Assembly (NCBI GenBank): GCA_016200895.1
Contig: JACQDX010000077.1
Span: forward strand, 1 to 39,220
Direction: 5' to 3'
Length of the DNA stretch: 39,220 nt
Origin: Burkholderiales bacterium
GTDB taxonomy: Bacteria; Pseudomonadota; Gammaproteobacteria; Burkholderiales; Burkholderiaceae_D
Of this stretch, positions 8,153-15,692 are shown piece after piece. Numbering within the stretch: position 1 is the stretch's first letter; the number at the start of each line of letters is the position of its first letter. A program made the translations under genes and the position numbers. The notes under the pieces were generated by a model. That model saw only the letters and a list, made by a program, of their open reading frames with translations, was not told where the DNA came from and did not search any database.

Positions 8153-9007
8153 TCAAATCATGCGACGTTGCTGGGATTGCGTAGGCGTCATGCCGAATAC
8201 AGACCGGAAACTGGAGGTAAAGTGGCTATGGCTGGCAAAACCACAAGCATGGGCAATCTGGGTCAGGTCAGCGCAGGTAGTTTGCATGGCGCGCAAAGCC
8301 TTGGCCAGCCGGGTGCGTATCAGGTAGCGATGCACAGGCAGGCCAACCTCTTCCTTGAAGACCCTTGCCAGATGAAAGGGGGAAGTATGCACGTGGCGGG
8401 CCAGCTCATCGAGTGCCCACTCCTGATAGGGATAAAGCGAGATCAGTTCTTTGACAGTCTCGACTTGCTGGCGTCTGCGACTTTGCGTCAAGGTATGTCT
8501 GGCGCGATCGAGTTGATGGCGGTCCCTGCAAGCTGCCTGCACTGAAGTGGTCAGCACAGAAACACAGATTTCTTGCACCGCCAATTGATCGACGACAGGC
8601 TCATGCAGATGCCGCCACAAGAGTTCCCGGCTCAGTACGCTGGCAGGCGGTAGCAGGCTGTGCGACCTGAGTATGGGAGCATATAGTTGCTGCACACCGG
8701 CAGCATCGACCAGCATTTGCTTGAGTGCTTCTTTTGAAAAATCCAGCACCAGTGCCTCATCACCGATATCGCCGGGAAAAGTAATGCGGTAAGGCTGACC
8801 TGTACCCAGAAAAATCGCATGATTGGCATTCGCAATCACATGCTGTCTGGGGCCATCATGTTTGGCCAGCACACCGGCGATGGGCAACAATACCAGGTCG
8901 GCAGTTTCACATTCCAGCTCTTTTGTATCTTCAGGCGAGGGGCGTGCCACGCCATGCCGGATAGACAAGAGCTCGCTTTGGAAAAGAGTACGCAGCACTA
9001 AAGACAT
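8153..9007 (-). CDS. AraC-family transcriptional regulator
   Basis: A 284-residue regulator. The N-terminal 150 or so residues form a cupin-like ligand or dimerisation region without a recognisable signature. The C-terminal 100 residues are the AraC/XylS double helix-turn-helix, with WALDELARHVHTSPFHLARV as the first and LTQIAHACGFASHSHFTSSF as the second helix-turn-helix, followed by GMTPTQSQQR. It is divergent from the P-type ATPase gene across 256 bp and lies upstream of livM on the same strand, so either could be its target. No clear inverted operator was found in the divergent region. The effector is unknown, and the start has only a weak Shine-Dalgarno. Confidence 0.9.
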   Translation of the reverse strand: MSLVLRTLFQSELLSIRHGVARPSPEDTKELECETADLVLLPIAGVLAKHDGPRQHVIANANHAIFLGTGQPYRITFPGDIGDEALVLDFSKEALKQMLVDAAGVQQLYAPILRSHSLLPPASVLSRELLWRHLHEPVVDQLAVQEICVSVLTTSVQAACRDRHQLDRARHTLTQSRRRQQVETVKELISLYPYQEWALDELARHVHTSPFHLARVFKEEVGLPVHRYLIRTRLAKALRAMQTTCADLTQIAHACGFASHSHFTSSFRSVFGMTPTQSQQRRMI

Positions 9008-9263
9008 TATTGGAAACCGAAAAAGTCAAAGCTATCAACATTCCGACACAGTACTACCAGTTCAATTTAGCTTATCCTGATTTTAGTGAATGATAGTTTT
9101 GATTTAAGCGCATTTACAGAACAAGCTATTGCTTATACTACTGGCAATGATATTAAATACACTTCATTCTGCTTCGTCGCAATACCTTTTGAGATTAATC
9201 AATATACCAGCCAACTTTTCTCTGTAAAGCTGTAAGCTTGAACTATCACTGACAGGTGATTAC

Positions 9264-11870
9264 ATGACTACGCCTGAACTTGCTCCAGTAAAGGGACTCA
9301 GCTCTACAGTCTCTAGCGAGCAACTGCTGGCTATCGGCCCCAATGAGTTGCCTTCGGCTAAGCCACGCAAGGTCTGGGCAATTGCATGGACAGTATTAAG
9401 CGAGCCTATGCTTTTGCTGTTGATCGCCTGCGGCAGCATTTATCTGGTACTTGGTGACGTACATGAAGCGCTGGTACTACTGGCCTTTGTCTTTGTCATT
9501 ATAGGAATCACTTTTTACCAGGAGCACAAGACTGAGCGTGCGCTGGAAGCCTTGCGTGATTTATCGAGCCCGCGTGCACTGGTAATCAGGGATGGCCTAC
9601 AAGTACGCATCGCAGGCCGTGAAGTGGTTCCTGGCGATATACTGGTACTGGCCGAGGGTGACAGGATAGCCGCAGATGCCATTTTGTTGTCTTGCCTGAA
9701 TATGACAGTCGATGAATCTCTGTTGACCGGTGAATCTATGGCAGTCAACAAGACTGCCCAGGAAGATTTGCCAACAAGCATGGGACAAGCTGGCGGCGAA
9801 GATACGCCCTTTGTGTTTTCTGGCAGCCTGGTAGTACAAGGCAAAGGAATGGCGCAAGTGTTGGCAACTGGTAGCCAGACTGCCATAGGCAAGATAGGCA
9901 AAGCTCTGTCATCGGTGGATATAGAGCCGACCAGGGTACAGGTGGAAACCCGCAAGATGGTCAAATATGTAGCATTGTTCAGCTTGGGGATGGCGATACT
10001 GCTGGCAGCCTGGTACGGAATCACTCGTCAGCTTTGGCTGGACGGCGTGCTGATAGGCCTTACATTTGCAATGGCCTTGATACCGGAAGAATTGCCAGTG
10101 GTCTTAACCCTGTTCCTTGGTATAGGTGCTTGGCGCATAGCAAAGCAGCTGGTATTGACGCGTCGCATACCAGCCATAGAGACTCTGGGAGCAACTACCG
10201 TCTTATGCACGGACAAAACTGGCACGCTAACACAAAATAAAATGGAGGTGGTGCAGCTATTCTCAGGAAAGACAGTGATTGACTGCCAGCAACCGAAATC
10301 TGAATTACCAGAAGAATTCCACGAAGTGCTGGAGTATGCCATTCTGGCCAGTCACCGCAAGCCCTTCGACCCCATGGAAGTGGCAATTCAGAATGCAGGT
10401 ACAAACATGCTTGGCAAGACTGAACATTTGCACGCAGGCTGGGGGCTGGTTGATGAATACCCACTATCACAGGAATTGCTGGCCATGTCCAGAGTATGGG
10501 CTTCGGAAGACCGCGAACAGTATGTCATTGCCACCAAGGGAGCACCAGAAGCTGTCGCCGATCTTTGCCATTTACCACCTGATGAAGTCCGGGCATTGTT
10601 GGAACAGGTCAACCTGATGGCTGCAAAAGGATTGCGTGTACTCGGCGTTGCCAAGGCAAAGTTCAAGGCCGCTCATGCGCCTATACTCATAGCAAACACG
10701 GAAGACGCTGATCTACCCGACATCCAGCATGATTTTGATTTTCAACTGGTCGGCCTGATTGCCATGGCAGACCCGATACGTGCTGGCGTGCCAGAAGCAA
10801 TTAATGAATGCCAGACTGCCGGAATACGGGTAGTGATGATTACCGGTGACTATCCAGCGACCGCCAAAAACATCGCGACACAGTGTGGCTTGCCAGTGAC
10901 TGGGGGCGTCATCACTGGTGCAGAACTCAATGATATGGATGAGACGCAATTGCAGCAACGCATTGCCGACGTAGCCATATTTTGTCGTGTCGCTCCGGAG
11001 CAAAAACTACGTCTGGTCAATGCACTAAAAGCGTCAGGGGAAGTCGTCGCCATGACTGGCGATGGGGTGAATGATGCGCCAGCGCTTAAAGCCGCAAACA
11101 TAGGTATTGCGATGGGAAAGCGCGGCACGGATGTGGCGCGCGAGTCTGCCGCGCTAGTGTTGTTGAATGATGAATTTTCGTCTATCGTGGCAGCCGTCAA
11201 ATCAGGTCGCAGAATATTTGATAATTTGAGAAAGACTATTTGTTTTCTCGTCGCCGTCCACATCCCGGTCATTGGAATGTCAGTCATTCCGGTCATGCTA
11301 GGCTGGCCGGTGATGTTGATGCCTGTACACATCTTGTTTTTGCAACTTATCATCGACCCCACCTGTTCACTGGTATTTGAAGCGGAAGTAGAAGAAAAGG
11401 ATGTTATGCGCAGGCCACCCCGCGCCACCAATGCAAGCATATTCAGTCGCAAGACCTTATTAAAAGGATTGGTACAAGGCTCTGCTTTGCTATTGACCAT
11501 ACTGGCAATTTATTACCTGGCCCTGCACCAGCATATGACAACAAATCAGGCCCGAACTCTGGCATTCACAGCCATGGTGATCGGCAATATAGGTCTGATC
11601 TTTATCAATCGCAGTATGTCAGCCAATATCCTGCATGCATTGAGACGGCCTAATCCAGTATTGTGGTGGGTAGTTACAGGAGCCGCCACAGTATTGGCGC
11701 TGGCCCTGTTCGTACCTGGATTGGCAAGCTTGTTTTACTTTGCAGAATTACCGCTGGCGCAACTGGGATTCAGCCTGCTGGCAGCGTTGCTGTGCATTAC
11801 GCTTATGGCTGCACTCAGAATATTTACAAGCGACAAGATGAAGCCCGAACCAGCAGCATTACCAGGCTAG
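9264..11870 (+). CDS. P2-type cation-translocating ATPase
   Basis: An integral-membrane ion pump forming a phospho-aspartate intermediate. The 868-residue protein has the usual P2 order: N-terminal cation-ATPase domain (about 10-60), actuator motif TGES at 155-158, membrane helix 4 motif PEELP at 274-278, phosphorylation motif DKTGTLTQ with D317, nucleotide-domain KGAPE at 425-429, hinge TGDGVNDAP at 598-606, and C-terminal membrane helices. Compared with SERCA, the helix 5 Asn and Glu correspond here to H666 and V669, and the helix 6 Asn to Q694, while the Asp (D698) is kept. The ion is therefore not safely called calcium. AGGTG lies 7 nt before the ATG. It is divergent from the AraC-type regulator and convergent with the PilZ gene, 18 bp apart. 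Confidence 0.93.
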   Translation: MTTPELAPVKGLSSTVSSEQLLAIGPNELPSAKPRKVWAIAWTVLSEPMLLLLIACGSIYLVLGDVHEALVLLAFVFVIIGITFYQEHKTERALEALRDLSSPRALVIRDGLQVRIAGREVVPGDILVLAEGDRIAADAILLSCLNMTVDESLLTGESMAVNKTAQEDLPTSMGQAGGEDTPFVFSGSLVVQGKGMAQVLATGSQTAIGKIGKALSSVDIEPTRVQVETRKMVKYVALFSLGMAILLAAWYGITRQLWLDGVLIGLTFAMALIPEELPVVLTLFLGIGAWRIAKQLVLTRRIPAIETLGATTVLCTDKTGTLTQNKMEVVQLFSGKTVIDCQQPKSELPEEFHEVLEYAILASHRKPFDPMEVAIQNAGTNMLGKTEHLHAGWGLVDEYPLSQELLAMSRVWASEDREQYVIATKGAPEAVADLCHLPPDEVRALLEQVNLMAAKGLRVLGVAKAKFKAAHAPILIANTEDADLPDIQHDFDFQLVGLIAMADPIRAGVPEAINECQTAGIRVVMITGDYPATAKNIATQCGLPVTGGVITGAELNDMDETQLQQRIADVAIFCRVAPEQKLRLVNALKASGEVVAMTGDGVNDAPALKAANIGIAMGKRGTDVARESAALVLLNDEFSSIVAAVKSGRRIFDNLRKTICFLVAVHIPVIGMSVIPVMLGWPVMLMPVHILFLQLIIDPTCSLVFEAEVEEKDVMRRPPRATNASIFSRKTLLKGLVQGSALLLTILAIYYLALHQHMTTNQARTLAFTAMVIGNIGLIFINRSMSANILHALRRPNPVLWWVVTGAATVLALALFVPGLASLFYFAELPLAQLGFSLLAALLCITLMAALRIFTSDKMKPEPAALPG

Positions 11871-11888
11871 ATATGCTCATTCCTGAGA

Positions 11889-12620
11889 TTATTTAGGCAG
11901 CAACTTGCGCCGTTCATATTCAAGCTGGTTGATATGCCGCTGTATGGCCACATCCATTTCATGCGGCAGTTTTTGAAAACTGATGCCTATGCGGTATTTG
12001 CCCTGCCTGCTTTTTTCTATCTGGGTGACATGGCGCACAATGCCTTCGCAGCGCACTACATTGCGTATGCCAAGCACGATATGCAATTTGGCAATGCGGT
12101 CCTGCACCTTGATTTCTGGTGGACCGGACACTTGCACACTCAAGCCGCCGACGCATAAATCAAAGATGGGCCAGTAAGCGAGAGTCTCGCCTTTGTCATC
12201 GTAGAGTCTGACCTTGAGCGGGTCGACGATAGGCAATTCATTGCGAAAATACTCGCGGCGCTGCATGCGCACCACACGCGATGGGATAGGTACCCAAAAA
12301 GCATCCTGACCACCCCAGGTGAAGCGCTGCGGGTTCAGTCCGGTGAATTGCACGCGTATGCCATCCGGCCGGGCCAGAAAAACGCAGGAGCTGGCTTTTT
12401 CCAGCAACTTGTTGGCACGGGCATCGCCGCCTATATCAAAAACCAGGCCATCATCCCTGGCCGAGAGTATCAAGGTGACGATAAATTCACGGCCCTCATT
12501 AAAGTAGACCGTGACTGGCTCGCGTCTGTGTGACAGCTCATTCAAAATGCCCAGAATTTCTCTCTGCCCCAGCAGGAAAAATTTATCTTCTATTTCGTCA
12601 TTGCTTAATGATGCAGACAT
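11889..12620 (-). CDS. ycgR: YcgR-like flagellar brake protein (PilZ domain)
   Basis: A c-di-GMP effector that slows the flagellar motor. The 243-residue protein has an N-terminal YcgR domain (about 12-110) and a C-terminal PilZ domain (about 115-235). The PilZ arginine motif is RREYFR at 121-126. The second c-di-GMP motif, usually D/N-x-S-x-x-G, reads DLCVGG at 154-159, so the serine is replaced by cysteine. IGISFQKLP near 211 is the expected final strand. AAGGTAAATGG before the ATG supports the start. No flagellar genes are nearby. It converges with the P-type ATPase gene with no visible terminator. Confidence 0.9.
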   Translation of the reverse strand: MSASLSNDEIEDKFFLLGQREILGILNELSHRREPVTVYFNEGREFIVTLILSARDDGLVFDIGGDARANKLLEKASSCVFLARPDGIRVQFTGLNPQRFTWGGQDAFWVPIPSRVVRMQRREYFRNELPIVDPLKVRLYDDKGETLAYWPIFDLCVGGLSVQVSGPPEIKVQDRIAKLHIVLGIRNVVRCEGIVRHVTQIEKSRQGKYRIGISFQKLPHEMDVAIQRHINQLEYERRKLLPK

Positions 12621-12803
12621 CCATTTACCTTTTTATTTATTTTTCTTGAAAATAGACTGCTTATTACTACGGGTCAATAAAATGATATAGCTAAATGCCG
12701 TGATTGGAAACATCAGTTGCTTTTTTGGTTCAGCGGGCTCTGCAACAGAGCTGTCTTGTTTGTCGCATAATGCCTGCAATGCCATCAATATTCAAAATAA
12801 TCA

Positions 12804-13334
12804 ATGAAAATACTCGCCATCTGCGGCAGCCTGCGCGCTGCCTCTCTCAACGCCATGCTGATACGTGCCCTGATACGCCTGGCACCGCAGGATATTGACA
12901 TTCTGGCCTATGATGGCATGGCGACCTTACCCCTGTTCAATCCCGACCTGGATTCAACGCCCCCTGCCAGCGTCGTGAACTTGAAACAACAGATCGCTGC
13001 AGCCGATGTGATACTGATTGCCAGCCCGGAATATGCGCATGGCATAACGGGGGTCATCAAGAATGCGCTGGACTGGACAGTCAGCAGCGATGCGTTTGTC
13101 TACAAACCTGTCGTGGTGTTGAACGCATCCCCAAGAGCGACACATGCAGATGCAGCATTGAGAGAAATATTGAGTGTGATGTCAGCCAGGATACTGGTGA
13201 CAGCATCGGTAAAGGTACCGGTCATAGGCGCGAAACTGGACGAGGACGGCATGCTCAGCCATCCTGAAATAGCTGGAATTTTAAAAACTGCGCTGGCTGC
13301 TGCCAAAACGGAATGGCAAGCTGGTCAAAGCTGA
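12804..13334 (+). CDS. NADPH-dependent FMN reductase family protein
   Basis: A flavodoxin-fold quinone, azo or metal-ion reductase of the NADPH-dependent FMN reductase family (ChrR/YieF-like). The 176-residue product has the FMN phosphate loop GSLRAASLN at 8-16 and the flavin-binding SPEYAHGITGVIKNALDW starting at 74. The length is typical. The physiological acceptor cannot be set. The ATG lacks a clear Shine-Dalgarno. Its stop codon is followed after one base by a MITE-like element; before that insertion the stop would have abutted the stop of the convergent thioredoxin gene. Confidence 0.9.
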   Translation: MKILAICGSLRAASLNAMLIRALIRLAPQDIDILAYDGMATLPLFNPDLDSTPPASVVNLKQQIAAADVILIASPEYAHGITGVIKNALDWTVSSDAFVYKPVVVLNASPRATHADAALREILSVMSARILVTASVKVPVIGAKLDEDGMLSHPEIAGILKTALAAAKTEWQAGQS

Positions 13335-13335
13335 T

Positions 13336-13680
13336 TAGAACTCATTTCATAAATAGGATGAGTGCGAACAAGACGATTTGGGATGCAGTGCAAGGCGTGA
13401 CGCGAAGCTAAGGCTGGTGCCTTAGCGAGAGGCACAACGCTGCAATGCGCCCAAATCGTCAGTTCCCGAAGGGTTTGTCTCATAACGCGTGCTGGACTGC
13501 GTTGGACTCGTTATCAATAGCACCGCTATTGACTGCCTTGTCCCCTTGCAGGGCGCATGTGCGCTGGTAAGCGCGCATCGTACGCAGGCGTGCAGCATGC
13601 TGCACGAAATCCCTGCTTTACCCTTGCCAGCCCGCGTTATGAGGCAAACGCATCTCACCCTATTTATGAAATGAGTTCTA
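13336..13680. mobile_element. 345-bp MITE-like element with terminal inverted repeats
   Basis: The ends are inverted copies: 22 bp (13336-13357 against 13659-13680) match exactly, and the match continues for about 9 bp with one mismatch and one indel. Both ends begin with TA, as expected for TA target duplication of IS630/Tc1-like transposons. There is no credible transposase gene. The inside is dense in further palindromes: GACGATTTGGG 13372-13382 with CCCAAATCGTC 13450-13460; GCTAAGGC 13407-13414 with GCCTTAGC 13419-13426; a 16-bp pair with one mismatch at 13474-13489 and 13633-13648; CAATAGC/GCTATTG at 13515-13531; and an exact 18-bp palindrome at 13589-13606. The element fills the whole gap between two convergent genes and could act as a two-way terminator. 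Confidence 0.85.
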
Positions 13681-14199
13681 GGCAGCTAAAGCCTGTTCCA
13701 GCAAGGTATGCAATTCGGTGAACGATGGTTCACCGACATAACGTTTGAGGATGTTGCCTTGCTTGTCGATGACGTAGGTGGTGGGCGTCAGTTTGACATC
13801 GCCAAATGATTGCGCCAGCTTGCCTTGTGGATCAAGGGAGACATGGAAAGGCAATTTGCGGGTTTCTGCATAGTTGATCACATAATTGGGTGCGTCATAA
13901 CTCATGGCTACCGCCACAAACTCCAGGCCTTGCTTATTGTATTTATTATAGGTTTCTATCATCTTGGGCATTTCCGCAACACAAGTCGTGCAGGATGTTG
14001 CCCAGAAATTCACCATGACTACCTTGCCACGCAGGCTTTGTGTCGATATTTTTTCACCCTTGAGATTGGTGAAACTAACATCAGGCATGGGTGTTTTCGC
14101 CTTGTAAGTCACAAAAAAAGCGACCGCCAGGGCAATCAGCGCCGATGCAGCAATGACTGAAAAGATGGCAAATTTACGCGGTGAAGAAGGTGCCAGCAT
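13678..14199 (-). CDS. TlpA-like membrane-anchored thioredoxin
   Basis: A periplasmic thiol-disulfide protein of the TlpA/ResA family. From the start chosen here (173 residues) there is one N-terminal membrane anchor at about 10-31, then a thioredoxin fold with the active site C70-T-T-C73 in FWATSCTTCVAEMP and the cis-proline loop LTPTTYVI. The usual motif is WCxxC; here the preceding residue is serine and the inner pair is TT, which may shift the redox potential. The start at 14199 puts the anchor near the N-terminus and has CTGGAAAAACC upstream; an upstream ATG at 14235 would add 12 residues. The stop codon TAG is formed by the end of the MITE-like element. The partner is unknown. Confidence 0.88.
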   Translation of the reverse strand: MLAPSSPRKFAIFSVIAASALIALAVAFFVTYKAKTPMPDVSFTNLKGEKISTQSLRGKVVMVNFWATSCTTCVAEMPKMIETYNKYNKQGLEFVAVAMSYDAPNYVINYAETRKLPFHVSLDPQGKLAQSFGDVKLTPTTYVIDKQGNILKRYVGEPSFTELHTLLEQALAA

Positions 14200-14286
14200 G
14201 GTTTTTCCAGAGCAAGAAACAAAACAGGGACTCATTATACGGCCTAAGTCATAAACAGGTTTTGCGCTATCGCAGCTATGCCGGTT

Positions 14287-15078
14287 TTACCAAAACTTCG
14301 CTACCGGCACAACGACACCGGCAAACCAGGAGCGTTCCTGGGAATTGCTGGTCAGGCCCTTGGTCATGCCTGCATCGAAGGTAAGCCGTTTATTGGGGCT
14401 GTAGGTCAGCGCTATCAGCGCCTGCCCCTGGTTTTTGGTACCGGCACGACGCCAGCCCGCCCATTCAGCAGTCAGGCTCATTTTTTCGTTGATTTCAGTC
14501 GAAAAGGAAGCTGACAGGCCGCTTTGCCAATGTGAAGTAGTATCTTCGGCAAACCCCAGATGCGTCATATTCAGATTAAGGTCAGCGTGAACCTTGCCCA
14601 TGTCCTGGCTGACGATGCCATTCAGAGTCCAGTCTGACTTGCCCGATCCCAATGCATCTTTGGCCGTTGGGAATTTATTGCCAAACTCCAGGCCAAAAGC
14701 AGTATCGTCACTGATCACAAACGCCCGCTTGATGGTCAGTGAGGTATCCCCAAAGCCACGGTCACGCTGACCTGTACCATCGTCGTTGATGATATGCGCT
14801 TCACCGCCGAGCAAGACTCCCCATTCCTTGGAAAACGCCAATTTGAACAAATAAGGCAGGCTTTGACGCTGGGCTGGTCCGGTTTTAACGGTATTGATGC
14901 CCATTTCCAGTTCCAGTTGCCCGGCGACAGGGAGTTGCGCAGAATTCGATACCGAGGGGCGATAAGGAGTGATCGCATCGACTTCTTCATCGGCAGCATA
15001 CGCAAACTGGCCAGCCAGACATGTGAGGGAGGTCAGTGCAGCCAGTGCAACTACATTCAGGCTGGATATTCTGGACAT
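14287..15078 (-). CDS. outer-membrane protein, MetA-pathway (Phenol_MetA_deg) type
   Basis: A 263-residue protein with a signal peptide ending near FAYAA, then alternating beta-strands and a C-terminal aromatic end (VPVAKFW) typical of outer-membrane barrels. Features such as YRPSVSNSAQLPVAGQLELE, GFGDTSLTIKRAF and FSTEINEKMSLTAEW resemble the Phenol_MetA_deg group (FadL/OmpP1-related putative transporters). Substrate unknown. AAAGGAAAACC before the ATG supports the start. The gene follows the Lrp/AsnC regulator by 10 bp on the same strand and is probably in one operon with it. Confidence 0.75.
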   Translation of the reverse strand: MSRISSLNVVALAALTSLTCLAGQFAYAADEEVDAITPYRPSVSNSAQLPVAGQLELEMGINTVKTGPAQRQSLPYLFKLAFSKEWGVLLGGEAHIINDDGTGQRDRGFGDTSLTIKRAFVISDDTAFGLEFGNKFPTAKDALGSGKSDWTLNGIVSQDMGKVHADLNLNMTHLGFAEDTTSHWQSGLSASFSTEINEKMSLTAEWAGWRRAGTKNQGQALIALTYSPNKRLTFDAGMTKGLTSNSQERSWFAGVVVPVAKFW

Positions 15079-15088
15079 GGTTTTCCTT

Positions 15089-15553
15089 TCATTCTGTGAT
15101 CAGCACAGCGGGAGCAGTGATGGCTTTGCCAGTCACATGGGTAGTCAGCACTATCGCTGTCGAAGTTGAGCCAAAGGCATTCAATTCATTGATGATACGC
15201 TGCAAATGTTCTACATCGGTTGCCAGCACGCGCATGACGGCACCGTCTTCACCTGTCACAGTATAGCAATCAATAATTTCAGGGCAGTTGGCCACATATT
15301 GCGCATAGGGCCGCCCCTGCTGTGTCGATAGCCTGATCATGGCGGTGATTTGATAACCCAGCGCCTTGGGATTAATATCAGCACGATAGGCACGTATCAC
15401 CTGGGCAGCTTCGAGACGCTTGATACGCTCCGACACTGCAGGCTGGCTCAGATGCACCTGGCGGCCAACTTCAGCATGCGACATGCGCGCATCTTGTTGC
15501 AATAATTGCAGGATTTTTTGATCAAACTGATCGAGTTTATGATTGATAAGCAT
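15089..15553 (-). CDS. Lrp/AsnC-family transcriptional regulator
   Basis: A small amino-acid-responsive regulator. The N-terminal helix-turn-helix is clear (LDQFDQKILQLLQQDARMSH, VGRQVHLSQPAVSERIKRLE). The C-terminal RAM (AsnC ligand-binding) domain includes CYTVTGEDGAVMRVLATDVE. Length is typical at about 154 residues from MLINHKLDQ, the start chosen because the usual family N-terminus follows at once; an in-frame start 7 codons earlier is possible. It is divergent from lysA across about 140 bp, suggesting that it senses lysine or a related amino acid, and it precedes an outer-membrane protein gene by 10 bp. In E. coli the same position beside lysA is held by LysR. Confidence 0.92.
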   Translation of the reverse strand: MLINHKLDQFDQKILQLLQQDARMSHAEVGRQVHLSQPAVSERIKRLEAAQVIRAYRADINPKALGYQITAMIRLSTQQGRPYAQYVANCPEIIDCYTVTGEDGAVMRVLATDVEHLQRIINELNAFGSTSTAIVLTTHVTGKAITAPAVLITE

Positions 15554-15611
15554 TTTGCGTGGATTTCCAATCAAACCCTTGGCCAGATGAACAATTCCCT
15601 ATGGAATCCCA

Positions 15612-15640
15612 TTCAAACCATGGATTGTACTTGCTATAGT
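15612..15640 (+). promoter_or_regulatory. candidate lysA promoter
   Basis: TTCAAA (15612-15617) and TATAGT (15635-15640) are separated by 17 bp in the lrp-lysA divergent gap, about 50 bp before the lysA start. Both boxes match the sigma70 consensus only partly. No convincing Lrp-type site was identified. Confidence 0.4.
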
Positions 15641-15692
15641 AAAGTTACCGTAGAGCTTACACCAAACCTCAAGATTCCTTGGAAAAATTGCC

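Noticed and set aside
9008..9263. Riboswitch or small RNA before the P-type ATPase
   Set aside because: The region is AT-rich without a stable stem or recognisable aptamer; only a ribosome site can be supported.
13422..13658. Open frames inside the MITE-like element
   Set aside because: They are short, lack any transposase signature and follow the palindromic structure; the element is non-autonomous.
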